Positions 22,579-35,287 of a stretch of 64,000 nt of DNA are shown here, piece after piece. How positions within the stretch are numbered: position 1 is the first letter of the stretch; each line of letters opens with the position of its first letter. The stretch is from Larix kaempferi (taxonomy: Eukaryota; Streptophyta; Pinopsida; Pinales; Pinaceae): the NCBI GenBank assembly GCA_027924585.1, contig BSBM01000877.1, positions 1,774,501 to 1,838,500 on the forward strand, written 5' to 3'. Made by a program: the position numbers and the translations under genes. Under the pieces are notes generated by a model that saw only the letters and a list, made by a program, of their open reading frames with translations, did not search any database and was not told the origin of the DNA.

Positions 22579-23039
22579 CCCCATTCTAGTCCAGTAGAGC
22601 ATGTGAGTAAGGTTCATGTTCAACCTACGGCTCCACTCTCTATAAATGAAACTCAGTCTCCTGTCCCGGAGCATATTGTTTCGGTCGAACGTGTTCATCA
22701 ATTATAAAATTGGTTACTAATTTATCGCACATACCTATTGATAATTGTTGAGCTAATTGACATAGGAAATTGTATTCACAGAGCACCATTGCAGAGAGGC
22801 TTTCGACTAGGAGGAGGACACCACAGGGCTCTATTCCTTGGATGAATTCGGTGAGTTTGTCTATAGGCGATTGAGTCGTATTTTATTCTTTTAATTTTTT
22901 TTAGTGATTCAGTATTAGTTCAATTACCTGAACAAGAAATATGATCTTTGAATTGCAGTCACCAAAGATGCGTAGCGGTCATAGACAGAGGAAAGATGCA
23001 TCACAGTTTGGAAAAAACAAGAGGAAGTTGGAGTTTTGA
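22579..23039 (+). CDS. Terminal exons of an unidentified gene, repeat A copy 2
   Basis: The complete exon set is visible here. An open segment starts after the ctag acceptor at 22579 and reaches a stop at 22705-22707; a donor inside it is unclear. The second possible exon is 22782-22850 (after cacag, before gtgagt). The last is 22959-23039 (after attgcag, ending TGA). The final ~49 residues are strongly basic. The segment is open where A' is broken. Whether it is transcribed is unknown; A' precedes it directly, so it lacks its original upstream exons unless transcription crosses A'. Confidence 0.35.
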
Positions 23040-25239
23040 TGTGTAGTCTAGGACAGACATACTTTTGTTTACAAGAGGAATTTATAGTTTTAGTGTGTGA
23101 TCGTGGATAGATGTACTTTTGTTTACATGTACATCATTGACCTTTTTGATACATGTACATTGACAAGCCACTAAGGGCCTTCTATTTTTGTATTATATGA
23201 CTTCCATGATATATTATATATTTCATATGGTCTCTTGAAATCTTCATAGTTAAGTCTTATGTGTGATCATACATGTGTGGCCAATAATGTTTATATGCAT
23301 AATGTTCCCAATTTTTTATAGCTTGGACGATTGCATGGAGATATGCGTTATAATGTTGAGAAAAATGCACAATTACAATGATGCACATTTACAATGTTCT
23401 TGACAACGATCAAATTGCATATAGAATGTTAAATTGTAATCCACGACAATGCACATTTACAACATATTCTTGACCACAATCGAATTATATGAAATTTAAT
23501 GTGAAATGATGTGAGTGACGCAACTAATCCACGCAATGTACTTGCACACTTAACCTACAAAATAAGAAACTAATACAACAAAGTGATGTACATAAACTCC
23601 TAACCCGCATAAAAAACTTAACAAGTGGGACAAACACACATAGGCTATGTATCTAGAATTTCACACACATTTGATGCACTCATGCAACCCATATAAGCAG
23701 GTTAAATTTTATTGTGATGACACTCATATAAAAAAATGAACATGGGCATGTGCATAATTTCAATGTGACACTATCGTATTAACATGACCGTTGACCCCTA
23801 AATCAATAATCCCTTTATCATAAGCCCCAATCACAACTCACCAACTAGAATCAAATCATTTTTATCCTAGCCCACTAACACTGTTAATCCTAACCACCTA
23901 ATGCATCTCATGTTTCACCTCAGCCACATTAGCACCCAATGTACTCAAGTGACACACATAAGGAACAAACCAATCTAACTCAAGCACATGAATACCTAAC
24001 CTACATAAGAACCTATTGGACATATTAAAGGATGCACATAGATGGCATACCTATGAAACACACTTATTTATCCCACATAGTTGATACTTATATTTTACCC
24101 TGACCCGTGCAACCCCTATAACACTAATCCATATACCACAATACCAATTATGGCTAACCCACTACCCCCAACACACAACCTACTAATGACCCTAACCCTA
24201 ACTACCTAAGTCACTTTGCAACATACCTAACACACATAAGCACCCAACACACCCAAGCAAGTCACCCAACCAAGTGGAACACATAAGCACCTTACCCACA
24301 TAAGAACCTAACAAACATAAAGGATGCACATAGTTGACACACCTAAGTTATGCACATGTGTGGCCCACATAAATGAATAATTGTATACCCCATAAAAATT
24401 TACAAATGACTTGAATACTTGTCGAAGACTCCAATTCAAATGAAAGAGATTATCAAGGCCGACAAAATATTTTTTGCAAGTGGATCCTAAGAAACCACAA
24501 GCACAATTCAAGGAAAGTGACAAAGCTAGAAAGGATTAGAGAGGTTTCATCGATGAAACACCACCCCCCTTTTTTATTTGGAACTTTGAATTGTTAAAAG
24601 AAACATTAATTGCTCAAAATGCAAATATATTGGAACACTAAGGACATGTCAAATGACGTGGCACACAAAGGACATAGAAATCTATTAAGAGTGAAATGTG
24701 GTGGGTTTGAGTGCCACTCTTTGAATGTCTAGTTATACAATCAAAATAAAAATATTGTAAAGTTGACCCCTTTGTGGTGCAAAATATGCATAGACCCTTA
24801 CTGAGTGAAACCCTAGTTTCCAAAATCGTCCTATAAGGAAATATCTAAGCGTTGGACCCAGAGGGGAGGGGTAACCCTATAATCAATTCGATGTCCTGAA
24901 TCCAACGGAGTCGACGGTTCGTCGATCTGAGCCACGGTCACCATTCTATAGCCCGTTACAACTCACGCCCTAAAGTATTTCAACGACTCCTGTTGAATCC
25001 CTACTGTGGGCATATAATTCCAACCGTGCAACAAAACTATGTTCCAGGAGGTCCTGCAAGTGTGTCTACGAAGGTTCCACATGAGAAGGCTAACCACAAA
25101 TTCCTGGTCGAGGAATTTTCAAATTTGACCCCTATGTGCAGTAATTGCAAAGTCCCCTACTAGGCAAAATCCTAGTTTCCAAAATCAGCCTAGAAGACGA
25201 TCTATGTGCCATGGACCCAGAAGAGAGCGACACCCCTAG
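22579..25239. repeat. Repeat A, copy 2
   Basis: Complete 2661 bp repeat A. It begins at the A' junction with ccccattctagtcc and ends in cccctag before the copia LTR. Its content is as in copy 1; beyond 23039 no gene is seen. Confidence 0.88.
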
Positions 25240-25256
25240 CACTATACCGATGTACT

Positions 25257-25865
25257 TGTTAGTTTTTCAGAATTTACTTCAATCCGATCTAGGATCTTAA
25301 CTGAGCGAATAACATGTACAACATATCTACATCATATCAAACATGGACATAATAATGCAAGCACACAAGAGACAATAGACACACAGAGTTTCACTGGGGA
25401 AAACCATAAAGGTGAAAACCCCACAACTTCCTTAGAGATAGATAGAGGAATGATACAACCCAAGTACAAGAGATAGTCCTCCTAGTAGCAGCTTCTCCTC
25501 CTCCACAATTGCGCCACTCTCCAATGAGAGTATGAGTGAGAAAGTGAATGATCAAATAGAGTGCCTCCCACACTCTATTTATACTTGACTTGACTTGTCT
25601 AATAACCTTTACTAGGTCGGCCTTAACTTAACCACATAACATAATGCTGACAGGGCCGACCCCCAATAGGGTGGTCTAATAACCCTTTGACCCACATGAC
25701 TTATACAGGGCCGACCCCATCAAGGTGGTCTAATAACCCATCAAGTATAAGTTACGACACTTACAATATGAATGACGACACTTCCGTATAGAGGAATAAT
25801 AACATCTCTATAGGAATACAATATAAATATTTGGAATACATTTCGAAGTTACAATTACATCAACA
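25257..25865 (-). repeat. copia 3' LTR, copy 2
   Basis: TGTT...AACA-bounded 609 bp LTR followed on its right by the pyrimidine complement of the polypurine tract. It has gccgaccc at the site where copy 1 has gacgaccc. Confidence 0.75.
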
Positions 25866-26039
25866 CTCCCTCTTAACTAGGAAGGTATTTCTCGACACAG
25901 ATCTGCTAGCACAAGTCTTCTTCTCTGGATCATCGTCACTGGATCATCGTCATCGAATCATTGTCATCGAGTCATCGTCATCGTCACTATTGCTGCTATC
26001 TCAATCAATCTCCGATCTACTCGTCATAGGTAGTTCTAT

Positions 26040-26802
26040 AGAGCCAGTCCTTTTTCATACTGGATGTAGGCTTGCCACCTGCAGGTCTCCATCATCTACA
26101 GAGGCAACCCTTTTTCATGCTGGATGTATCACAGAGCCAACCCTTTTTCATGCTAGATGTGACCTAGAACAAATCTAGGATTTCCACCACATAGCTAGTC
26201 CTTTTTCATACGAGATGGGACCTAGAACAAATCTAGGATTTCCGCCACAGAGCCAGTCCTATTTCATACTGGATGGGACCTAGAACAAATCTAGGATTTC
26301 CTCCACAGAGCCAGTACTTTTTCATACCGGATGGGACCTAGAACAAATCTAGGATTTTCGCCACAGAGCCAGTCCTTTTTCATACTAGATGGGACCTAGA
26401 ACAAATCTAGGATTTCTGCCATAGAGCCAGTCCTTTTTCATACTGGATGGGACCTAGAACAAATCTAGGATTTATGCCACAGAGCCAGAACAAATCTAGG
26501 ATTTCTGCCATAGAGCCAGTCCTTTTTCATACTGGATGGTACCTAGAACAAATCTAGGATTTATGCCACAGAGCCAGTCCTTTTTCATACTGGATGGGAC
26601 CTAGAACAAATCTCGGATTTCTGCCACAGAGCCAGTCCTTTTTCATACTGGATGGGACCTAGAACAAATCTAGGATTTATGCCATAGAGCCAGTCCTTTT
26701 TCATACCGGATGGGACCTAGAACAAATCTCGAATTTCTGCCACAGAGCCAGTCCTTTTTCATACTGGATGGGACCTAGAACAAATCTAGGATTTCTGCCA
26801 CA
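26040..26802. repeat. 58 bp minisatellite, copy 2
   Basis: Same order and number of units as in copy 1, with a private change (gccatag for gccacag) near 26684. Confidence 0.9.
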
Positions 26803-26807
26803 CAAAA

Positions 26808-27151
26808 TCGAAAGAGAATCCCAGGACTTATTACGGGCACACAACCCAACCTATCGGACCTCCTAGGGATACATTACATGTGGTCATGGATAAACCTCGA
26901 AAGAGCATCCCAGGACTTATTATGGGCACACAGCCCAACCTATCGGATCTCCTAGGACTACATTACATGCCATAGGACAAAACCTCGAAAGAGCATCCCA
27001 GGACTTATTACGGGCACACAGCACAACCTATCGGATCTCCCAGGGAAATATTACATGTCCTCCTAGAGAAATGCCTCGAAAGAGAATCCCAGGACTGATT
27101 ACGGGAACACAGCCCAACCTATCGGATCTCCCAGGTCAACTTACATGCTCA
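26808..27151. repeat. ~90 bp tandem repeat, copy 2
   Basis: Four units as in copy 1, directly right of the 58 bp array. Confidence 0.88.
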
Positions 27152-27176
27152 TCTGCACAACCTGTCGATGGCCACA

Positions 27177-27544
27177 GAGCATCAACCTGATACTCATCAT
27201 ACATCATCCTGATGTACATCATCACATGATCATCATGATCCTCATCATAGCATCATCCTGATGCATATCATCTGGAGCAACATCCTGAAGCTCATCATCC
27301 ATGATCATCCTGATCATACAATGTATCCACCTGATACATATCATTTGGAGAAACATCCTGAAGCTCATCATCTATGATCATCCTAATCATACAGTGTATC
27401 CACTTGATACATATACAAATCCATGATCCACCTGATCATATAATGTATCCATCTGATATATATACAAATACATGATCCACATGATCATACAATGTATCCC
27501 CCTGATACATATAGAGCAGTAACTGGAGCATCATCCTGATGCTC
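27177..27544. repeat. Small-hairpin array, copy 2
   Basis: Same series of atc-N5-gat hairpins as at 4548-4915; no difference noticed. Confidence 0.85.
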
Positions 27545-27623
27545 ATCACACAACGCTTATATCCACAGCCATGGGAAGGATCCTCCTTCACCATGCTTGG
27601 AATGGCTCCTACAAATGTGGCCA

Positions 27624-29226
27624 TCACTTGTTCCTCGAAGTGTCATCAATCTGAAGAACACCAAGCCTCTCTTTGAAGTATTCGAACTTCACTTTGGCTA
27701 GTGGTTTCATCAACACGTCCGCAACCTGCTCATCCGTCGCAACATATAGGGGCTTCACTAATCCTCTCTGCACCATATCCCTGATATAGTGATATTTGAT
27801 CTCAATGTGCTTCGACCTGTCGTGGAACACAAGGTTCTCAGACAGCTTCACACAACTCTGGTTGTCAGAAAAGATACCAGTAGCCTCCAACGGGAGATCA
27901 AATAGCTCAGACAGTAGCTTCCGAATCCATACTGCCTCACAACTAGCTGAACAAGATGCAACATACTCTACTTCAACTGTACTCAGTGCTACGCAGGACT
28001 GCTTCCTGCTAAACCAAGAGATCACACCTAATCCCATACTGAAGTAGCACCTCGAAGTTCTCTTCTGCTCAATGGCACTGCCTACCCAATTTGAATCAAC
28101 ATAACCCTCTAGGTTAAACTTTTGATTCGCATCATAGTTGAGCCCATAATCAACCGTACCCTTCAGGTACCTCAGAATATGCTTTACAGCAACCCGGTGA
28201 ACACCTCTGGGATCCGTTAGGAACTGGATCAATGTGTTCACTGCAAAGCAAATATCTGGTCTCATGTTCGTCAGGTACATCAAGGACCCAATCATCTGAC
28301 GATACATCGTGGCATCAACCGGCTCAGATGAAGCATCACACAGAAGCTTCAGGTTCGATGCCATAGGTGTGGCCATGGCCTTGCAGTCCATCATCCCGAA
28401 CCTCTTCGGGATCTCTATTGCATACTCCCCTTGTCCAAGGAGGATTCCATCTGCACTCTGCCACACCTCCATACCAAGAAAGTAGTGCATCAGACCCAAG
28501 TCCTTCATCTCAAACTCAGCAGCAAGCTTCCTCTTCGTGTCAGCAATCAATTTATCCTCAGCTGTTACAAACAGGTCATCCACATACAATAGTAGTATCA
28601 CTGGATTTCCTTCCTCAACCTTGAAGTAAAGGTTGGAATCCACTTTACTCTTAGTAAAGCCCAAACTGGATAGGAATTTGGCTATCCTGCCGTACCAGGT
28701 CCTGGGTGCCAGTTTCAAACCATACAGGGCTTTCTTCAGTTTGCACAGATGAGTATCTCTGTCATGTGTCTCAAACCCGAGTAGCTGCTCCACATACACT
28801 TCCTCTTCAACTACACCAATCAAGAAAGATGTCTTGACATCCATCTGGTGTACCTTGCATTTCATCACTTGCAGCCAGAGCAAGTACTGATCTAATGGAA
28901 GTGTATCTGGCCACAGGAGCAAAAGTCTCTTCATAATCAATCCCTTCTTTCTGGGAGAAGCCACAAGCTACCAATCTCGCTTTGTAATTCTCTATGCTAC
29001 CAACTGCAACATGCTTGATCTTATAGATCCACTTGGAAGTCACAACAAACTTCCCATCTGGTCTTGGGACCACATCCCAAACATCTTTCATCACGATCGA
29101 AGGATCATGGTATTCTTCCATTACTTCATCCCCGATCCTGGGAACTTCAATATCATCAATAGATAGCTTTGTTGCTGGAACAAATGTTGTAGTCCTTCTT
29201 TTGTAAGTGATGGTATATGATCTTTC
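27624..29226 (-). pseudogene. copia RT/RNase H remnant, copy 2
   Basis: Same motifs and the same one-base frame shift (near 28851-28861) as copy 1. It has Ser in place of Asn in the RNase H segment SRCYFSM. YVDD and the RNase H acidic residues are kept. Confidence 0.93.
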
Positions 29227-32200
29227 CTACAAGGCAAGTTAAATTGCATGATTAGAAACATCTCATAGTTTTCAGAATAAATTCTTACACATAAAGAAAT
29301 ATGTCATACAGTCATGCAATTATTTTAGCCAATGCTTCAATACAACATTTATTCATATCTCGTAACTTTCTAGATGCCTTCCAATCTCTACCAGAACATT
29401 GTTAAGAGTGTGCACAACTCCCAACATGTCAGCAATACAACATTTATTCATATCCCGTAACTTTCTTGTGTCATTACTCCTTAACTCAAAAAACACATTG
29501 TTAGTGTTTTGTCCATAACTCTTCTGTTTCTCAACCATTTTGAAAAAAATTCTATGGTGCACTAAAGGACATCGACCTCTACATGCTATAAAAAAATGGT
29601 TTCAAAAAGGTTGCATTAAGACCTTCAAAGGCTGCACCCACAATTGGCATACTGTTTTCGAGGTTCTATCAATTAGATAATTAAAGAAAAAATTAATTTT
29701 TTTTTTTTTTTTTGCGGGGGGCAATAGCGATGTACTAGTAATACGTGTTCTCTATATTCATACCAGTTTTCGCAAGTTGATTCCATCGTTTATGCACTCA
29801 AAGGCTACACCCACAAAAACATATACCTTATAATTCTCCAAAAACTAAAAAGTTCTTGTTACAAATAATCAAACTTAGGATAGTTAAGAATATTTTCAAT
29901 AGAAAAAAATTATATATTCGGAAACGTCATTTAATTACCTACGTTTCATTTTTTTTACTCATCGCAATATTCATTGTGTATATGTTTCAAAAAATCCATG
30001 TAAGTTGATGGATGTGTGCTTTTTCAATTTTCTATTGCATCTAACATGTCAAAAGAGACCCTCATTAGCTTGCACACACCCTACCCAAATCTACAATTCC
30101 TTTATTGATGAGAAGTAACTCAAAATACAATTGGTACTCATAATGTCAGATAATGACCCATTTCATCACTTTCATTATTAACTATAATAGTTTTCAACTT
30201 TCCCAGAGATCTACGAGTTCCCATTTGTCTACAATAAAGATACAAAGGAATTATAGAAAAAAGAATATGAACAAATTCAATTCAACAACATTGCAAACCA
30301 TTTTATCATGACATTCTAAAATGACATTACCCCATTAATATCTCAAAATTAAAAGACAATCATGGCCAATTTAAAATTTGATTGATAATCATTGGTTTAC
30401 CCTAGGCCCTAATCTCCAAGAAAAGAACATTTTGTTTGTTTCCTATTTACCTTAGGAACAATCTTTAGGTTGAGAACATTTTTTTTGTTTCCTAGTTACC
30501 CATGGAAAAATCCCCTCGGAATAAGAAGGACCCAACTTTTAAAGGAAACTTGGACCTCCAACTATTTATATGTTGTATGGAAGAGAATAACACCAAAGTA
30601 GCCACAAATTTCATATGATTTCATGGACTCAAAAAAAGAAATCACTTTTTACTAATGGTGATACATTTTTGACCAATTCCTTTATTCAATGAGTGAAGGA
30701 GTGACTAAATGATGGATGACTGAGTGGTTCATGGTGATACATTTTTGACCAATTCCTTTATTCAATGAGTGAAGGAGTGACTAAATGATGGATGACTAAG
30801 TGGTTCATGGGTTGTCGGGTGGTCGAAATTTTTTGTCATCCTCTGTGAATTTAATTAAAAAAAAGGGAGAAATCATGATGCCATAAGATGTTAGGGTATG
30901 GGAAATATACAAAATATATCACCTCTTCTTAAGATATTTGAAACCGTTATCATGTCCATGTGGCTAAAACATAAGGTATATATATTTGATGGTGGGAGAA
31001 ACAAAATACACAATACAAAATAGAGTACATTTCCTCTTTCCTTCATATTGGAATAAACTCCATGCTAGTTTAGTGACAACTTCAGCAGTAAAAAAACATA
31101 GATATAAATTTCAATTCCCTTCCATATTACCTCCTCTGACGTGAGAAGTCTCTAAAATTATTTACCTTTATGGTTCACTAGCTTCATCAAGAGTTCAAAC
31201 ATGATTATGTATGTGTATACCACTCTATTATTGAAAATAACTTAAAACAAGCCAAAACACATACACACACACACACATACAGAGAGAGGGGAGGGGTCGA
31301 TTTAGTCTATCCCGAGTGGTTGTCGAATGGAGTGGTATTCTCCTCGGCAAGGTTTTGTTCCCCTAAGTGACAGGTTGAACTCATTATGAGAATAGTGCTG
31401 TAATGGATTTGAGGGATTTCGTTGACTGGCCATGTGCTCTGAAGAATCTAAGGTTTACCCTATGACATGGAAATTAGTTTTAGGGTTTAAGGTTTACTTT
31501 CAAACTTTAAACTCAATCTAAGGTTTACCTCAACCTGGTCAACCAAACTCACCCATGTCTAGGTGATGTATAGGGGATACTCTACCTTTTCCTAAATGGG
31601 CAAGTCTGTGACCTTTGTGAGTTGGAGAGATTTTTGGGGTCCTTGATGATCAATTGATGCACCTCCATTTCTTCATCCCATCAAGTGGGTTGTGATTCAA
31701 ATTCTTTTTGTTTTCCATACTTTTGAGACTTTATTGCATTGGGTATAAATGTGTGATGTTTCATAGCATTCCCTGCGCCTTAAAGTGACTTGTTCATAGT
31801 TCATGTTTTGGGTCCAAGTATAGTCCTTAGCATCAAAATTGATGTCTTTTAGAAAGTCCTTTTTGAATTCCATGTCTACACATATGGGTGCATATGTGGT
31901 GATACGTTAGTGTTCCTTCTCCTCACTTCTGAAATGAAATTTTCCTAAAGCATTTTGAATATCACATAATGAATAATATCCCCATAAATGATTAGGGATC
32001 TTAGACAATATTACCAAGACATGCTCGAGGGAGGAAGAGGGATGGAACGTTGGAGTCTAAGGTTCCATGGAAAGACCAAATCTTCTCGAAAACCACAAAC
32101 TAAAGTTCAAGATTTGATCTTTATCATTGGATTCATTAAATTTTATTATGAAGAATACCTTAGAACAAGGGTAAATATATGATTCTTCCTTGATTTCTAG

Positions 32201-32860
32201 CTTCCAAGTGCAAGAGATCCAATGTTGAATATATGCAAGCTTTAACCAAAGGCCCTTGAATGTGTAAATCAGTCAATTTTCTTTGTATAATGTTGACTTC
32301 TTTGTTGCATCCCTTGTTATAGTGATAGCAAGTGGCAAAGCTTCATTAAAACCATGTGCATCTTAGAAGGAATATGTTTAAACGTTCTCCTTGAATGAGA
32401 GATTATAAGTTCCTTCTCTTTCGTCAAAGGAAACAACTTGGGGTGATCTAGGAGCTAGAATCATGTCTAGAGAGTTATTGAGTTAGAAGATTAAACCCAC
32501 AAGAAGCAAGGATCCAACGCAACTAAATGGGAACCCTAAAACAACAACAAAAGAGGGAGGGGGAGCTTAGTGGAGGCTAGCAAGTAAGGAAAACCCTAAC
32601 CATTGTGCACCAAGAAATCAAGAACAACGTTCATATTATGTCCAGGCACATCGGTTAGATATATATATATAATTTAAATTTATATAAATGAAATCTTTTC
32701 CATATTTTTACTCTAGAATGTAAAGTTTCATTCATATATATATGTGTGTGTGTGTGTGTGTCTTAACTAAATATATGTAATGCCTATAAATAAAATTCTT
32801 GCTTGGAACTTAATATTTTGATAAATCCAATAATAAAAGTGAAAATGATCAACATTTGCG
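29227..32860. other. AT-rich spacer, copy 2
   Basis: Counterpart of 6598-10231: poly-T near 29696-29713, a 76 bp tandem duplication at 30655-30806, CA and GT microsatellites. No gene seen. Confidence 0.6.
30655..30806. repeat. 76 bp tandem duplication, copy 2
   Basis: Two units with the same single-base difference as in copy 1. Confidence 0.95.
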
Positions 32861-33186
32861 TTTTGTTTTATGTTGGAAATGTGTAAAAAATGTTAGATTT
32901 ACATATATTAGCTATGAAAATTGCATAATTTGGGTGTCATGGGGTATTTGAGGGTGCTAAATCTATTTATCGATTCAAAAACACAATTTGAACACTTCGA
33001 AATTTGGAAAAATCCAAATTTGGAAGTGTTCAGATTGTGTTTCTCCAAATTTCGAAGTGTTCAAATTCGATAAATAGATTTAGCACCCTCAAATACCCCA
33101 TAGCACCCAAATTATACAATTTCCATTTGTAATATATGTTATTCTAAGAGTTTTTACATATTTCCAATCCAACTCTGAACAAAATA
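32861..33186. repeat. Nested foldback element, copy 2
   Basis: Same outer and inner inverted repeats as at 10232-10557, at the same distance from the TATA box. Confidence 0.85.
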
Positions 33187-33453
33187 GTTAAGCTACACAT
33201 AATAATACACATTTTCGAGTAAAATAAGAGCTCTTGGAAATGGTTAATTTGTTGCAATCAATAGTCAGATTTGACGTCAAAGACAAAGACATGAATTGGA
33301 GAGAGCAATTTTTAACATTACAACAATTTTATTGATATAATTTTTATCAATAGCACCTGGTAATTGTCAATGAAAGGATTCCATTAACGCAGTTGTCATG
33401 AATCCATAGAGGCCTCCCACTGTACAAAGCCCTGCAATGATCTCCTTCGCCAT

Positions 33454-33460
33454 TATATAA
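33454..33460 (+). promoter_or_regulatory. TATA box of GLOX copy 2
   Basis: TATATAA, identical context to copy 1, about 200 bp before the first ATG. Confidence 0.65.
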
Positions 33461-33658
33461 GACCATCGTCCTCCTTTTCTCATTCCTCGGAGTGCATAGA
33501 GATTCATTCTTGCCTAAGACCAAATCTCTTTTTTTGGTTAAGCATTCATTAAAAATAATTCTCTCGTTCTCTATATTCGGAATCGTTGGCTACTTACTTT
33601 ATACTTTAAAGTTCAAGCCTCTTGTGAGCGTGAAGGAGTTTTAGTGGTAATCCATAAA

Positions 33659-35287
33659 ATGCAGAGATCTTATGCAATATTGTTAGTCCTGATCGTTACA
33701 TGCGTAAGCGAGATCGCCACGGTTGGAGGGCAGCAGCTGCCGAATGAGGCGCGGAGCGGGCGATGGGAGCTTCTAAAGCAAAACGCAGGGCTTTCTGCAA
33801 TGCACATGACGCTCACGCACACTGGTACTGTTATCATGTACGACCAAACCACGAACGGGTGCCCAGAAAAAGACATAGCGAGGCCCACGCCGCAAGGTTG
33901 CTGGGGGCATTCGGTGGAGTACAATATCGCGAACAATACAGTGAGGCCGCTGCATTTATTGACGAACACCTTCTGTTCGTCGGGCGCGTTTCTCTACAAC
34001 GGGACGTTAGTCATAACGGGCGGGTGGCAGGATGGAGAAAAAGTCGTGCGCTACTTCACCCCTTGCGTCGACTCAACCTGCGACTGGATCGAAGCCAAGA
34101 CGCCGCTGCTTTCCAAGAGATGGTACGCTTCCAACCAGATCTTGCCCGACGGTCGGGCCATCGTCGTAGGTGGTCGGGCATCGTTTAATTACGAATTTAT
34201 ACCCAGAAACCCTTCGGATCCTGAGGCCTTCAAGCTTCCATTCCTGGTGAAGACCAACACGAAGGGCGAAGAGAACAATTTGTATCCCTTTCTGTATTTG
34301 GTTCCGGACGGCAATCTCTTCATCTTCGCCAACAAGGATTCAATCCTTTTGGACTACAAAAAAAACCAGGTCATCAAAACGTTCCCCACCATGCCGGGTG
34401 GCGGCGCCCGGAACTATCCTTCGTCCGCTTCGTCCGCCATGCTTCCGCTCGAGTCCGCCAATAATTTCCAGAATCTGGAGGTTCTCATCTGCGGAGGAGC
34501 CCCCGATGGAGCTTTCACCGAGGCTGAAAAAGACCACAAATATGTAGAGGCCTTGAAGAGCTGCGGGAGAATGGAGATCACGTCTCAGAATCCACAATGG
34601 CAGATGGAAAACATGACCGGGCCGAGAGTAATGGGTGACATGCTCATTCTCCCCACGGGCAAGATTCTCATCATCAACGGGGCCCAAAATGGCACCGCCG
34701 GCTGGGAAAATGGGCGGGTGCCTGCATTGTATCCTGTCCTCTACACGCCCACCGAAGCCATTGGCAAGAGGTTCACAACTCTGGCTCCGGCTAAAATCCC
34801 GAGAATGTATCATTCCACTGCCCTTGTGCTACCCGACGGGCGGGTTTTAGTAGCCGGGAGCAATCCCCATAAGACTTATAATCTGGCCGCCAAGCCATTC
34901 CCCACAGAGCTGAGAGTGGAAGCCTACATTCCTCCATATCTGCATTCCGTCTACGATTACAAGCGACCAGCCATTGCATATATTTCGACGAGGGAGATCA
35001 AATACGGGTCGAAATTCAATGTCGGTTTCTCTGTTTCGAGCTTTTACAGCAAGGACATACATTTTCATGCATATGCCCCTCCTTTCAACACGCACACTAT
35101 GTCCATGCACCAGAGAATGCTCTCGCTTGCAGCCACGGAATTTGTCAAGGCCGAGGGAAACAGCACATATTCAGTTTCCATAGCTGCTCCGCCCAGCCCA
35201 GTGGTGGCTCCTTCAGGCTACTACCTGCTCACCGTTGTCAACCAAGATGTTCCCAGCAAGGCCGAATGGATTCGCTTCACCAACTGA
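33659..35287 (+). CDS. GLOX: Glyoxal/galactose-oxidase-like secreted copper radical oxidase, copy 2
   Basis: The protein is identical to copy 1 over all 542 residues, and translations of the other frames agree too, so the DNA is essentially identical. The signal peptide, Cys106, Tyr156, Tyr384-His385, His479 and the DUF1929-type C-terminal domain are all present. Promoter, leader and 3' flank are also duplicated, so this copy should be expressed like copy 1 unless silenced. No sign of decay. Confidence 0.93.
   Translation: MQRSYAILLVLIVTCVSEIATVGGQQLPNEARSGRWELLKQNAGLSAMHMTLTHTGTVIMYDQTTNGCPEKDIARPTPQGCWGHSVEYNIANNTVRPLHLLTNTFCSSGAFLYNGTLVITGGWQDGEKVVRYFTPCVDSTCDWIEAKTPLLSKRWYASNQILPDGRAIVVGGRASFNYEFIPRNPSDPEAFKLPFLVKTNTKGEENNLYPFLYLVPDGNLFIFANKDSILLDYKKNQVIKTFPTMPGGGARNYPSSASSAMLPLESANNFQNLEVLICGGAPDGAFTEAEKDHKYVEALKSCGRMEITSQNPQWQMENMTGPRVMGDMLILPTGKILIINGAQNGTAGWENGRVPALYPVLYTPTEAIGKRFTTLAPAKIPRMYHSTALVLPDGRVLVAGSNPHKTYNLAAKPFPTELRVEAYIPPYLHSVYDYKRPAIAYISTREIKYGSKFNVGFSVSSFYSKDIHFHAYAPPFNTHTMSMHQRMLSLAATEFVKAEGNSTYSVSIAAPPSPVVAPSGYYLLTVVNQDVPSKAEWIRFTN

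Larger units (their letters stand above)
1..22629. repeat. 22.6 kb tandem unit, copy 1
   Basis: First of three near-identical head-to-tail copies. Base 1 matches base 22630, and the match runs through every feature to 22629. The offset between copies 1 and 2 is 22629 bp up to about 14.4 kb and 22593 bp after it, because copy 1 has one extra 36 bp minisatellite unit. The phase is set by the window start, so this is not necessarily the biological breakpoint. By eye the copies differ by a few tens of substitutions and small indels, far less than the A/A' pair inside each unit. This points to a recent segmental duplication, or less likely an assembly duplication. Confidence 0.95.
25257..29226 (-). 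mobile_element. Ty1/copia remnant, copy 2
   Basis: Same 5'-truncated minus-strand element as at 2628-6597: LTR 25257-25865 (TATA motif 25575-25583), 58 bp array 26040-26802, ~90 bp array 26808-27151, hairpin array 27177-27544, and pol from 27624. It has private substitutions in the LTR (near 25486) and the 58 bp array (near 26684). Confidence 0.88.
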
